In this document: positions 34,536 to 49,855 of the stretch, piece by piece
Layout: every line of letters starts with the position of its first letter
How positions within the stretch are numbered: the first letter of the stretch is position 1
Source of the DNA: Sophora flavescens
Lineage: Eukaryota; Streptophyta; Magnoliopsida; Fabales; Fabaceae
Direction: 5' to 3'
Length of the DNA stretch: 64,000 nucleotides
NCBI GenBank assembly: GCA_030762895.1
Contig: CM061067.1
Location: 55,028,200 to 55,092,199 of the forward strand
Made by a program: the position numbers and the translations under genes
The notes under the pieces: generated by a model
Database searches by the model: none
The model's input: the letters and a program-made list of their open reading frames with translations, nothing else
Told to the model about the DNA's origin: nothing

Positions 34536-36135
34536 TTAAGTGACTTATTGTAAATTAGTAAAATTCGCTGGGTTTGAATGATTTATGCTATATAAACTAA
34601 TATTTATCTCTAACCAGAAAAAATTGAAACCTACTATTATTTTTTAAAAAAATTGTTGTTACTTTAAAAAAAATGTACCCGTGCGTCCGGCACGGTGAGC
34701 AACCCTAGTAAAACATTACCTAGCAACCCTAGTAAAACATTACCTATGTTAATATGTCATAAAACCACCCCATAGAAGTAATGGAACAGTACCGTAAAAA
34801 GCTTAAAAGAGTCACAAATATATGCTTTATAGCTGTTAAATCTTCAAAGTCGTTCGGCATAAAAGTGAAAATGAGTTGATGGCGGTGGTGGCAATCTGAT
34901 TCAACCATTTGCCTTTTCATAAGGCATCCTCACCTAGGATCTTAAGTTTGATTTGTAAAATAAATTGGTTGCTCAAGCTTGATTCATTTATTTAAACGGG
35001 TTTAACCAAAAGTTCAACTTAAACTTGCCTTATTAAAGAAGAGCAAAGTTTGAACTTGAATTGCTTAACTCATTTATGACTTAATTACTTTTGTATTTAT
35101 GAAATATTTTTAAAGTTTATCAATTTAGTATTTAATAAAGATTTTAATATTATATGATAATTTACAAATAGAAATAATTTATATTGATATTATATCAAAT
35201 TTAGGGCGCTTACTGAAATATGTTATAATCTCAAGCGGCCGATTATATAAAGAACAATGTTGTTAAAGCCATACTAGACATCAAATCCAAAAAGGTTCGG
35301 TTCCGATTCAAGCGAATCAGATGATATATAAAAATGGTTGAATAAGATGATATATAAGTATATCACATAAATTTTTCGCATAAGTTATAACGTGTAATAC
35401 TGATAAAATATTATAATGATTAAAAGCTAAAACAATAAATTAAAAATTAAACTTACCATCTCTATAATATAATAATAATATTCTTATAAAGTCTTAATTT
35501 TATATATTTTAACTTTAATTTTAAAAAATTTGTAAGGATCGATGATTTATCTGTATTCGCAATTTATAACTATTTTGAAACTTAAATACTCGAGTTATGT
35601 GCATGAAGATCGAGGATATGAGTGACTTAGCGACTGCGCATTCATGAACTAACGAAGACTGTGAGCGACTGCAAAGGGACGAGGATGAAGGGATGAGACA
35701 AAGGGTCGGGCAAACTATATCAAGGGTGGACTTGGGCTGAGATTAAGCGATGGGACAGAACAAAGTAATAACTTATGTTGTTCTACACACGAACGAAGGA
35801 ATACCGTGTCTAGAATAAAATATTAGCATGTTGATTAAGTTTTCTATTTTTTGTTTTACTTTTTAACATTTTAATTTTTTAAAATTTTAATTTTTTCCCC
35901 TTGAAAACCAGCAAGATTCGGTTTAAATCAGTCCAACCAGATTTTTGACTAATTTCGAGTAGTTTAAAATGATTTGATGATTTAACCATAAAAATAGTTT
36001 TTCTTTTACATCATTAACCTGACAATGTAGATCCAAAGTTACATATTTGCTACAGCAAACAATTACAACCAAACTTAGGTCAATGATTATAATTAAAGCT
36101 AACACAAACTTAAAACATAATCATACATAACCACA
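34536..36135. other. AT-rich intergenic stretch
   Basis: No gene or bounded repeat is recognised over 1.6 kb. A short direct repeat of agcaaccctagtaaaacattacct lies near 34700-34745. Open frames are short and AT-biased. Confidence 0.5.
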
Positions 36136-36286
36136 TAGGGATGGCAATTAGGACCTTACTCTATGAGGACTCGTAAAAAATACCCACAACTGATATGGTA
36201 AATATCCACTTTATGGATATGGGTAATTACCCGTAAAAAAGAGAAGATATGGATACGAGTACTTTAGTACCCATCCCGTCCACACC

Positions 36287-36334
<48 letters not shown>

Positions 36335-36518
36335 CAATACTGTGAGGTAAAACCCTGAGTTTTATTAGGTTGAGAAAGATATATATACACAATGTACAGA
36401 GGCTGTCGTAGAGCCAGTACAATCGCTCCTAACTATCTTCCTAATTTGTAAATGTGCTGATATCAATCCTGATAATCAAGGGATTATGATTACAAGATAT
36501 CACTGAATATTTGTTTCG

Positions 36519-36576
<58 letters not shown>

Positions 36577-37941
36577 TAGTATATTAGCATATATAATTAT
36601 AATTATATATTAATTTTTAAAAATAAAATTAATGTAAAAGTTCTAAAACCTAGGGCTTATTAGTGTCTTTCCCTTTCTGGACAAAAGTTCATAATTTATT
36701 GTTTTGGATGTTTATTGAGATATTTACTAATTTTGGATGTTTTAGATGTTTTTATTTAGTTTAATACTTTGGTTTGTAATGTTTCATGAGTATATTAGAA
36801 AAATCTTTGGTAGGTTTTTTTAATTGAGTTATAACATTCTTTATATTATTTTTTAGTTAAAGTATGGGTAACGGATGCGGGTGTGAGTACTTAGGTACTT
36901 AGAGGGTACGGGTAATGGTACTAAAGTTGCTATCCACGCTGGTATAGGTCCAGGTATGGGTTTTTTTTCAAACGCGGGTATGGGGACGGGTACTATAGTA
37001 CCCTACCCAAACCCTACCCATTGCTAAGGGTGTTCATCAACCGATCCAAACCGCAAAAATCGAACAAAACCGAAAACAAAAAAAAAACCATTTTTTTATT
37101 GGATTGGATCGGATTTTGGATCCCCTAGTGACATCACATCCAACCCAATCCAAACCGGTCTACTATAAACGTATACTATTATTTTTAAAATTATAGTATT
37201 ACTCATACTCAAGCATTGTTTTTCATACTTGTTTGACCCTGATTCTCTTTAATATTTTTGTTGGAATGACATATATGAGATTATTTAGAATAAATGATAA
37301 TGTTTTGAAGTATATTTTGCTAAAAGTTTTAATGCATAACATATATATACTTGAATGAATAAACATGAAAAATAGGAAATCAATTAAGTAATTTGAAAAA
37401 TAATCAGCTACAATTTATTTGTAGCTGATTCAAAGAAAAAAATAGGATAAGTGCGAGTATATATATAGAATTAACATAAAATAATATTTAACATAAAAGA
37501 ACGTGTTAAAAAATAATTATTTTTTCTCGAACTCCAAATATTTTGTCAAGAATTCCCTAAAATTTTCCTCACTCTTCATCAAATCAAATAGCGGTTAATA
37601 ATGAATAAATAGTTGCTCACTTTCATAAATGTTCTACTGTTCTAATATAGAGATGTTAAAATATGTATTGAGCACCCTAAACTAACTCCCTTAAATGAAA
37701 ATTATCTTTTTTCCACTATTAAAAAAGTGGAAATGACACTTGACATAAGAAAAAATTAAAGTATGACAAAAACCGAATTATTCAATCCAATCCAAATCGC
37801 ATTTGATTGGATTGGATCAGATTTTTTAAGGAAGCAAACTGACCCAATCCAAACCGCACATTATTTTCGTCATTGGATCGGATGACTTTTTAGCTCAAAA
37901 CCGATCCAATCCGCGAACACCCCTATCCATTGCCATCCCTA
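36136..37941. mobile_element. hAT-like non-autonomous element, interrupted by a second one
   Basis: It has a perfect 13-bp terminal inverted repeat TAGGGATGGCAAT (36136-36148) / ATTGCCATCCCTA (37929-37941). The flanks TAACCACA and TAACCATC fit an 8-bp duplication with two changes. Both values are typical of hAT elements. Its body repeats 'acgggta / tacccgt' words on both strands. It contains two (AT)n tracts (36288-36331, 36523-36570) around an unidentified 190-bp segment, and is split by the element at 37025-37925. It encodes nothing. Confidence 0.8.
37025..37925. mobile_element. hAT-like non-autonomous element nested in the previous one
   Basis: The ends are TAAGGGTGTTC and, inverted, TAGGGGTGTTC. 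The flanks are CCCATTGC (37017-37024) and TCCATTGC (37926-37933), an 8-bp target duplication with one change. Subterminal parts carry ccgatccaatcc / ggattggatcgg words in inverted arrangement. Removing it restores the right end of the outer element. No coding capacity. Confidence 0.8.
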
Positions 37942-37989
37942 TAACCATCCCAAAAAACAAAGTTATCATTTAAACAATGAAACAATTTC

Positions 37990-38573
37990 CCATTTATGCT
38001 GTATCTTCAAATAGATATTACTTTTGCATACCACCAACCAAGATAACATAGGTCCACTCCTATGACAATCTTGCTATCCTCCTTCAAACCAATTTCCCTA
38101 CAAAAACGTCCCCAATCCCCTGCAACATACGAATCTTTGTTGACTGGTGACTATGTTACTTGACATTCATGTTGATCTCCATATTCATCCACCATTTTAA
38201 TGAAGTCAGGATTCCCCATATATTTGAGATCCCTATGCATCTCTGATGATAGAATCTGTATCACATACATACTATATTAATATTGATACAAAGCTGTAAG
38301 TAACAGTGTGCAAAACCTTACAAATATAAAAAAAGTCATTTACATCTATGAATAACAAAATCATATATTAAGATTCAACATTACCAGAGAAGCGGTTGTA
38401 AGCTCGAATAATGAAAGGGTTGAAGGGTATTGATGTAAATTGGACCAATCCCTAGGACTGACAAATGGAGTTTGATAGGAAGAACCCTCTTCAATCTTTT
38501 CCATTTCATGTGGATATGTGAGAGGAGGCTGAGGATATCCTATCTTAGGTCCCTTCATATGTTGGATTGTCAT
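37990..38573 (-). pseudogene. Possible B3-domain protein remnant
   Basis: Minus-strand reading of about 38270-38005 gives a run ending in a block GDWGRFCREIGLKEDSKIV, with one in-frame stop about 10 residues earlier. The W-x2-F-x5-GLKE pattern resembles the C-terminal part of plant B3 DNA-binding domains. A further minus frame at 38361-38573, proline-rich with no domain I know, could be an upstream exon. The match is short and from memory of the family, so the assignment is weak. Confidence 0.3.
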
Positions 38574-39010
38574 AAAAAAGGTGTCCTTTCAATTTAATTC
38601 CAGCTGCATTCATCCCATATTTGAAAAACTCGTTGTGTAAAAATTACTGAACTATAATTATGAAACGGGTACCAACAGGATCTTCAAAACAAACCAATTG
38701 AGGAATATCAGAATCATAGATACTATACATGGAAAGAAACATAGATACTACAGTGTTGTATCTTCAATATCCTATTAGTAGCAGAGAAGGTGTCTCTTGT
38801 TAATTACTAGTGTTATAGCTTCAATATCCTATCAGAATCACAGTCTAATTCAAATCAGAAATGATTGATGCACACCCAGATTAAACACCAATATCTAACA
38901 CCGTATCAAATACAAACCACTAAAAGACGAAATAGAAAAAAACAATAATAATAAAATAATGGGTTTGTTCGAAAAAATGGCAATAAAATTCGAAGAAATA
39001 GAAAAAAATT

Positions 39011-39298
39011 ATGGAAGAAATAAATAAAAATATTATCCAATTAATGGAAAATACCCATAGAATTACATATTATACTTACAATAGAATACAAAAAGGACAA
39101 AATGAAATAAACAATATAAAAGAAACACTAAATAATATAAATAAAGGAAAGGAAATAGATGAAAATAAAGATATTGAAAGAATAAAGATAGGTCTCGAAC
39201 AATTAGAAAATATTTTAAAAGGAAGCTGTTCAGAATTACAAAAGAAATGTTGCAAACGAAAGGATTATCTTGTTGAAATTTTACTCAGTATATCCTGA
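39011..39298 (+). pseudogene. Coiled-coil-like small ORF of the viral relic
   Basis: A 95-codon frame rich in N, K, E and I, with long charged stretches suggesting a coiled coil (residues about 10-75). Its C-terminal end overlaps the next frame. In caulimovirids a small coiled-coil virion-associated protein is common, and this could be a piece of one. I cannot confirm it from sequence alone. Confidence 0.35.
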
Positions 39299-39755
39299 CT
39301 TTGTCACTAAGCAACCTGCAAAGCACTCAATCTTTATTGGAGTAAGCAACAATAGCTTCTCCTTGAGAGATGACCCAACCAGAGAAGATTACAATGAAGA
39401 CCAAATTACTATAATTCTGGCCAACCAGCGAGCAAGCATTTTCACCCAATGTCAGATAATTGGAAAAGATTCCATCATCAAAGCATTATACAAGGGACCA
39501 CATACTTTGCTTCTAAGCGAGACAAGTGGTAAAATAATTAAAGAAAAAGACTTAGCATTACTGACGAATTTTGAACTACCTTTCTACACGCTTCAAGGAC
39601 TATCAATGAACTACCGTCCAGCTGTCCTCGATCAACTTTGCTCGATGATAAAGCAGAATGGAAATCATGCATGTGAAAGATGCGTGGCAAAAAAGGACAA
39701 TAATGACTGTCGACGGGAGGATAAGGACTCAGACGATGCAATAATAGAAGAATGA
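39270..39755 (+). pseudogene. Unassigned ORF upstream of the viral promoter
   Basis: A 161-codon frame whose stop codon overlaps the TGACGTAA of the promoter-like element. In many caulimovirids the ORF directly before the main promoter is the translational transactivator, so position alone suggests that role. I do not recognise its domain. The tail has a C-x2-C (HACERC) and is acidic. Its start overlaps the previous ORF by 29 bp in another frame, which may reflect a deletion junction. Confidence 0.4.
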
Positions 39756-39863
39756 CGTAAGCGCATACGTCAGCATATGAATTATTGAAAGTCTGATTGA
39801 AGAACTGATGTAGATAGTAAGGACTTTTATGTAAATTACCTAGCACCCTTAGGTGTATAAATA
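39753..39863 (+). promoter_or_regulatory. Caulimovirid-like promoter with as-1-type element and TATA box
   Basis: TGACGTA (39753-39759) and its inverted partner TACGTCA (39766-39772) form a TGACG-type pair like the as-1 element of caulimovirus promoters, which binds TGA-class bZIP factors. A TATAAATA box lies at 39856-39863. It precedes a leader of about 300 bp before the movement-protein frame, as expected. It is inferred and not shown to be active. Confidence 0.6.
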
Positions 39864-40186
39864 AGTCCTCTTATATTGAGGCAGAGGGGAGTTTTCATTC
39901 AGAAAAACCTCTCGTGTCTGAGAAGTTCTCCTTGATAGAGAACTGTGCTAGCCTTCTTAGGAGTGTGGGTCGGATTCTTGAGAGTGAATCCATTATGTTC
40001 CTATGTATTTCCCTCTACTTATTATAAAAAAAAACTACTTATTACTAAAATTCCCAAATTACTTTACTATTGAATCTCGTTCAACTTGACTAAGCGGAAG
40101 CAGCAGTGGGCAAAATAATTCAAAGCTAATCTTGAAAAAAGACCAGTCAGGTATGATCTATCAACCCTTTCAGTTATTAGAAAATA

Positions 40187-41116
40187 ATGATGTCTGAAAT
40201 TGAAAGAGAAAAAATTGATAATAATGATATAGAATACCTACAAATTGCTGAAGAAGATGGAAACTATGAAGGAAGTATCTTAATAGATCTAAAATTATTT
40301 CAGAAAATACAAAAAGAGGATTTAAACTTAGCAAAAGATGCAAATATGAAGAAACTTGGAGAAATAATTAAAAGATTTAATCAAAAAGAACATATTATAT
40401 ACCTTGAAAAGATAGTTAATGAAACTCCAATTGACTTATCAGAAACGCAATGAAATACTTGTATGCAATTATTAAATAAAAAGAAATTAGCCAAATTAAA
40501 AAGGAATTTAAAAAAGGAAGAACATAGAAGGAAAATAGGATATATTCATATTGGAGCCATATAGATTTTAATTAAAGCTACCTTTCATGAAGGAATAAAT
40601 TCACCAATAGAATTAGTTTTGAAAGATGATAGAATAACTGATCCAAACGACAAAATACTAGGAGTTATTGAAGGAAATTTAGCTTATGTTAAATTAAAAT
40701 TCGAAGACCACCCAAATATTGGAATTCCATTAGATACCCAAAGATTAGATCAATCATTAACCTTAGAACATAGATTCTTAAGAAGTAATTTAATGAGACC
40801 AAGAGATAAAATCTTCTCAATTACTTATTGTGTTAATTATGCATTAACAAATTCTCATCATAGTATTATCTTCAGAAATAATGATAGAATAGATATACCA
40901 GGATTTTTTGAGGAAATAGGAAAAAATTATTATCTTAAAAGAAATGAAATAACTAAACTAAGAATATCCATAAATAATCCAAAATCATTAAGTTTTAGAC
41001 AAATTCCAAAACCAATTACTTTTCCCGAATCAGAAAAAACTGACAAAGATGAAAATATTAATAAATTATCGAATCAAGTAAGAGACCTAGCTCAGTATTT
41101 AAGAAATAGAATATGA
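40187..41116 (+). pseudogene. Caulimovirid movement protein (30K superfamily), two in-frame stops
   Basis: The frame from 40187 to 41116 is continuous in register but broken by stops at 40451-40453 and near 40562. The part from 40619 carries the 30K-superfamily core, including the LGVIEGNLAY block and a later TNSHHSI block. The product would normally line plasmodesmata and pass virus between cells. Total length (about 310 codons) fits the family. Its last bases ATGA overlap the start of the next small ORF, a polycistronic arrangement typical of these viruses. The breaks mean no full-length product is encoded. Confidence 0.75.
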
Positions 41117-41268
41117 AAAATATAGAGGAACTTTGGATGTTTGACTTTAAGTCAAGAAAAGATGAAAATAAAAATGAAATAAGAAACCTGACAGGAACCT
41201 TGGATTATTATTTAGAGAAAGACCCAAATAATAGATATAGAAAATGGATTGAAAGAAGACTAATATAG
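41113..41268 (+). pseudogene. Small ORF overlapping the movement-protein stop
   Basis: The ATG at 41113 overlaps the TGA stop at 41114-41116. The frame has 51 codons to TAG at 41266-41268, after which the same frame stays open for a further stretch, so the stop may be a decay mutation. Function is unknown. Position suggests the second viral ORF. Confidence 0.4.
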
Positions 41269-41414
41269 AAAGAAAATGCATTAATAAATATGAAAAATTA
41301 TGAAGAAACCAGAAAAACTACGAAGCAAGAAAGTAATTCATCTAGCTCTATTAATTAATAGAAATATACTCAGAGTTTGATGAACAAACACAAAGAAATA
41401 ATAAGTGTGTTAGT

Positions 41415-41644
41415 TATGGACTTACCCATCGACTGTAAACAATTAATAATTGAGAAAATAAAAGCTCAATATAGACAAGAAAATTATTATTTAACACATA
41501 TATCATTAGATATAGAATGAAACTATATGAAAGAAATAAGATTAGCTTTTGAATATGATAGACTATCCTTATCTGATATATAAGAAGAATATGACTTATT
41601 AGATGATTAAATGGATCAGGAAATAAGACGCCCCGACGTCCCAT
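41415..41644 (+). pseudogene. Third small viral ORF, decayed, homologous to 44816-45172
   Basis: The plus frame around 41415-41600 shares the pattern I/LP-x-DCKQ-I/LII-x-K-I/L-K and a following QE-x2-YL with the intact frame at 44816-45172. This copy has several stops. The similarity places two copies of one viral region on either side of the LTR-like block. Confidence 0.45.
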
Positions 41645-44815
<3,171 letters not shown>

Positions 44816-45172
44816 ATGCAAAGGTTCCTAGACCTCAAACAACATCTTAACTATTTAATCCAAGCCTTAAACCTAATCCTCTTACTTAAACAAAACTTAA
44901 AATTACGACTGTTACAAGAAATATTAAGTATATTAGCTATGAAAATACCCAAAGATTGTAAGCAAATAATAATTAACAAATTAAAGCACCAACATTGGCA
45001 AGAAGAATTATATCTAAAACAAGTACAACAAAGAGTACAGTTAGCATTTTGCAATAAAGAACGAAAACAGATAATTAAAGAATTAGTAGAAATAGATGAA
45101 TCTATAAGTGAATACGGATATGAATTATTAATAACCCAAATTATGCATGAACACTACCCAAATTATGTATAA
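44816..45172 (+). pseudogene. Viral relic, right piece: small ORF with coiled-coil character
   Basis: A 118-codon frame from 44816, open to 45172, rich in L, I, K and Q. The middle part matches the decayed ORF at 41415-41644. The first 30 codons may come from the adjoining block, so the true start may be the internal Met near 44938. It is followed 50 bp later by the tRNA primer site. Confidence 0.45.
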
Positions 45173-45222
45173 ATAATACCCTAATAAAATAATAAATAAA
45201 ACATAAAAGGAAATTAGTAGGG

Positions 45223-45234
45223 TGGTATCAGAGC
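45223..45234 (+). promoter_or_regulatory. tRNA-iMet primer-binding site
   Basis: TGGTATCAGAGC is the exact 12-base complement of the 3' end of plant initiator tRNA-Met. Caulimovirids and many LTR elements use it to start minus-strand DNA synthesis. No LTR precedes it directly and viral ORF sequence lies just upstream, so a pararetroviral origin is favoured. Confidence 0.7.
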
Positions 45235-45728
45235 TAAGTACTAAAAAGAATTATGGATTCTCAAAATATATAAAAGTTTGTATATAGACTAAGTATGTTA
45301 GATTTAACTAATCAAAATAGCTTAAGAAATCAAATACAGAATTAAAAGCTGAAGCCACAGATATATGTGAAAGACATATGAATTATCACTGTAAACTTTG
45401 TAATTGTAGAGAATACGATGGAGAAATAAAATTAATAAGAATACTAATAAGCAAATTAGAATCTTAAATAGAATAATATTACAAAATTACAAAAATGCCA
45501 CCATATAAATACGGGTGTCCCGTATATGGTTGACAAATTAAAATGTGTAAATAACACACCTCAATTCAAATAGAGCAAACGACACATATACAATACATAG
45601 AAAGAATATTTTATTAGTTGCAAGTCGTCCACATACTCTTGCAAGCAGACCGACTGCTTTCAAATGGGTGGAAAATGTCAAAATTCACCACTTCTATATA
45701 TATGTATTCCATCAGGCAAGGTGTAGAC

Positions 45729-48700
45729 CAGGGTTTTAAATTGCAGTCACGGTTGTGGTCGCGGTCACTGCAGTTGCGGTCATTGCGACCGCTGCGATGC
45801 ATAATGCGACCGCTGCAGCGTGAAACGATTTGAAAAATTCACAAAATGAAAAAAAAATCAATTTTTTTGTATAATTCTTTATATATCTTTTACTAATGAT
45901 GTATAAATTTCTATTCTTTTTTAAGACATTGTATTATGTTTATAAATAATTTAAACTTAATTTAATGAAAATAAATTATAAATAAAACTTTTAAGCACAT
46001 ATAAGTACAAAATTACAAAGAAATAAGAAGCTCAGAAACTTAAAAGTGCATAAATATATATGAATCACAAATAAAAAGATATTAGTGTCACATATAAGAA
46101 TACACCCAGCTGCAATTGAGATTCTAAAATAACGTCACATTGTCACCACTTAGAGATACGTCTTCACTACAAAAAAAAAGAAGAAGATAAAAGTAAACAA
46201 ATTAATAAAATTAAAATAATAATAATAATAATTAACAAATATGTGAATCAAAGATAATAAAAATTGAACTTACATGATACTTGCTACCACATGGTGGAAT
46301 GACGTGGTGGTTCATAACCTCTATTCTCACTTTGGCTATCATCTTGTGTAGCTCCTTGTCCAAAGACATAATAAAAAAATCCACCACTTGATTGTTGATG
46401 ATAAGGATCTTGATAATTCATTGACGGTTGGTAGTATGAGGGAGCTTGATCACTTGCGTATGTGTTATATGTGTTGAAATAAGGATATTGATAATAAGGT
46501 GGATGAGATTGTTGACTACTCTGAGAAGAATCATCAATACCAAAGTCACTAAAACTTTGTGCAATACTAGAAGAGGAAGAATCTTTAAGTGGAACATTCT
46601 GTTTTCTTTTTCCTCTCCTAGAATGTGACCCACCTCTGCTGCTCTCGTGTAATGAACTACCAGAAGGAGCCATATCAGTCAAGCTCCTATAACGCCTATT
46701 ATATGGTGAATCTTGAGATGGATCATTTTGAAATTGCCCATCATCATCACCATCATCATTATCATCACAGCCACCTTCTTCAGCTTCTCATCACCACCCC
46801 CATCACCACTATTATTACTTGGTGGACTTAAACTACCACCATCTTCATTAGAATCATCATTATCATCAACAACTTCCACATCTTCATCATCTGTATCCAC
46901 TAGAGACAACCATTCTACATTTTGTACTCCATCTAATAGTGAATCTTCTCTCTCTTCAATCCATGAAGATAATGCATCTTCTTGAAATATATAATCAAGA
47001 TTGATAGGATTAAAACTTGCTTCAATTTCATCTTGACTTTTTCTCATTTGATGCCTCATTTTCAATTTCATATTATAGTGCGTGAAGACAAGCTTTTGCA
47101 GCTTTTTATACTTCAATTTATTCATTGTCTTCGTGTGGATATAACTAATGTGCTCCAATTTCTCTCACAATTTGTAGCTGAAGTTGTTTGGCTAAGAACT
47201 TTTATAGCCACATGTTTAAGCTCAGGAGCACATACACCAAAAAAGGACCACCTTTCAGTTTTTTAAAGGAGCAACAAAAGGTAAGCAAATTATTAGTTAT
47301 TATATTAAAAAATAAAGTTAAAGTTCATTGATTTATAAAAAAATATTATTTTACCTGGATTCATCTTAGACAAAGCTACTTGAGCTTAGGAGTACCAAAT
47401 GTTTCAACCTTATCTCTAAAAAGTACTAACTATGAAATATAACATAATATATCAATACGTAAATATCTTCATTTGATAAATAATGAATTATAAATTTAAA
47501 AATATAAATATTCATTACTAACCTGGTTCAAAGCTTTAATCTGATCATCGATGTTTTTCTATTCTGAAGATGACTTTATTTGTTCCTTCAAATGTTTCTT
47601 TATAGACATCATCCCCATGTTCAACTCCGTATTGAAATTGCGAATTAAGAAAATAACCTAAAAAAAGGATAATATATTATTATGGATGAAAGAATAAATA
47701 TAAAATTACATGATAAAAATAAATTTATAAATTATATCAACATATCAGCAGAATGAAGATCGGAATGCATGTATTTCCATCGCTTCTCTATTAAATCATT
47801 ATATCTGAAATGTTAACGAGAATTGTCTAATTGCTTGTTTAGCTCTATTAATGGCTTCATATATGAAACTCATGGTTGCTTTATCGTCACCATCAACAAG
47901 TCTCAAAAATTTTACTAAATGCTCAAACACCTTCAATATGTCTTGGGACTTGCTCCAGAATTCAATGTCATTAACAATTGTTCTTGCTACATATGACGGT
48001 CCATTTTTCGCTTTACCAAATTTAGATCGTCTAAACTATTCGGAGTCGAACATGTTTCTCAGACCTTGCTTTTGCTGTACAATTGCTTGAAATTGTAGGA
48101 ATTGTGTTGCAAATTGGGTAACACCAGGACAGACATTTTCTCTACCTCCAGTATATTTTTTCATGAGATCGACAGTCCATATATGGTTATAGAGAAAATT
48201 TGTCACAGTCTTTACATCAGTTAATAACATCTGTACATTTTTCTTTTTTCCTATATCCTCCAAGCAAAGATCTAAACAATGGAGCCGCACAAGCAGACAA
48301 ATACAAATGAGGCCGCTTCTCCATCGGTCCGACCACCGCTTTGTCTTTGCTTCATTATCTGTAACCACTTGAACAACAAACTCTTCTCCCACTTCTTCAA
48401 CAACTTTATCTAATAATTGAAAGTAGTAATCTGTGTTTCTACTAACATCAAAAGCATCAATAGATTTCAAGAAAATTGTCCCCTTACTACTATGCACCAA
48501 AAAATTCATAATATGAGTATGGTTGATACCGTCCGTCCAACCATCACACATTTTTCTTTCCATATACCTCTCAATACGTTTAACCACTTCCTCATTTCCC
48601 TATATTCATTCTCTAAATATACATCTGAGGTTTCATAAGGGGTCGAACATTTAAGCCCTTCACCTACCTCAGCAGCTGTAACAATCAAATTATGCAACCA

Positions 48701-49855
48701 AGGAGAGTTAGCTAAATTCATAGGTAAGCGATCATAAATAAAAAAACTTGCTTACTGCCTCTCCTAGCTTCCTCCTCAAAGTCTTCATGATACCCTTACT
48801 GATTTTTGGTTGCTTCATGCTTTTGCTCCTCATAAGATCAATATTTGTAGATATCAACTCCAGAGTAACATCTTCAGGTCTTTCACCCCCACCAACACTC
48901 GCATGAGAGCTCCCACCTTGTTCATATATATTTCCACGCCCTCTTGTTTGTTGTCTAAATTGTTGCATGTCTTCCCATTCGCGATGTGATCTAAGGCTTT
49001 CCTGTGTAGCAAACCTCATTCGTTCATCAATAAGATGATCCACATCTTCATCTTCATCTTCTCCTCTCGGGCGTGCTTCAAATTCTTCCTTTCTTTTTTT
49101 GGAGTCATTTTTCTTTGCTTTTCCTTCAAGAAGAAGCTATATCATACCTTCTCTAGCCAATTTGCTCACTCTAGCACAACCAGACACTTGTCCTTTCATA
49201 TGTGCTATATTTTGCTTCACTCTTGTAATGCCACCTTTTATTATCTTGTATCTTGTGACAAAGTTTGCATTCGATATTGTTACGACTTCCGGCTACTGGG
49301 TTTCCAAAAACCCATCCAATATCATCACTTGGAGCACCATCTAATCTTTGTGTAGGAAATTCTTCTCTTGAAGGCATTGTGTATATTTTATACAACCTGT
49401 TCAATATTTATAAATAAACATCAATCAATAATTCAACCAAACTTACAACTTTAATCTAAACTAGCCTTTAAAAAAAACTTTAATATAAACTAGTAATTAG
49501 CAAAACACATATAATCTAATTAATAATTACAGTAAATTATTTAATACAACAAATCAATTATTAACATATAATTTGAACAATAAGTACTAGCTAAACATAT
49601 ACTAAACTAGTAATTAGATTAATATATCAATATATATTTTATTTCCCTCTCAAATTTTCCCTATATTATTCCCAAATTTTCCCTCCGCCTCACGACCCAC
49701 GGCCCTCCTCAGTCATGACCTTAAGCCCTCACCCATGGGGACTCAACCCCACACCCGGAGGACGGCGGCACAGCAGTGAGCAGACCGGAGCAAAGGAGGA
49801 AAGGAAGATCTTACCTTAGGGTGAGACTAGTAGATCGGATGATTTGGGATTCGAA
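45729..49855 (-). mobile_element. hAT transposon, 5' end lost
   Basis: The left terminus is CAGGGTTTTAAATTGCAG, a standard plant hAT end. The right edge (before gcatctttaatta at 49856) shows no matching CAATTTAAAACCCTG, so the transposase-promoter end has been deleted or the element rearranged. Comparison with copy A (ggtgtaggcatcttt) shows that all of 45729-49855 is inserted sequence. It contains a minus-strand transposase pseudogene. Confidence 0.8.
46284..49404 (-). pseudogene. hAT transposase (BED finger, DUF659, dimerisation domain), decayed
   Basis: Reading on minus: a BED-type zinc finger start (49404-49171, Met at 49404, ECKLCHK), a linker with an acidic stretch and DHLIDERMRFATQESLRSH (49043-48732), a DUF659 block (48587-48036, with CDGWTDG, INHTHIMNFLVHSSKGT and VVQVVTDN), and the hAT C-terminal dimerisation region (47158-47060, LVFTHYNMKLKMR). 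After that come an acidic D/E-rich stretch and a Q/S/Y-rich tail (46682-46284). The enzyme would bind the element ends and catalyse cut-and-paste transposition in the nucleus. Frames are broken between the blocks, and the region 47160-48035 shows only fragments, so it is inactive. Confidence 0.85.

Larger units (their letters stand above)
38940..41644 (+). mobile_element. Endogenous pararetrovirus (Caulimoviridae) fragment, left part
   Basis: The order on plus is a coiled-coil-like ORF, an unassigned ORF, a promoter-like region, a leader of about 300 bp, a movement-protein pseudogene, and two small ORFs with stops. The composition is A-rich on the plus strand, unlike its neighbours. The movement-protein family, the stop/start overlap between ORFs and the promoter type all fit Caulimoviridae. 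No coat protein, protease, reverse transcriptase or RNase H is present, so most of the genome is missing. This is an integrated relic. Confidence 0.75.

Noticed and set aside
45223..45234. Primer site as evidence of an LTR retrotransposon
   Set aside because: No LTR lies directly upstream, and viral ORF sequence does. A pararetroviral origin is simpler, though an LTR origin is not excluded.
46713..46985. Plus-strand serine-rich 90-codon frame
   Set aside because: It is antisense to the acidic C-terminal part of the hAT transposase.
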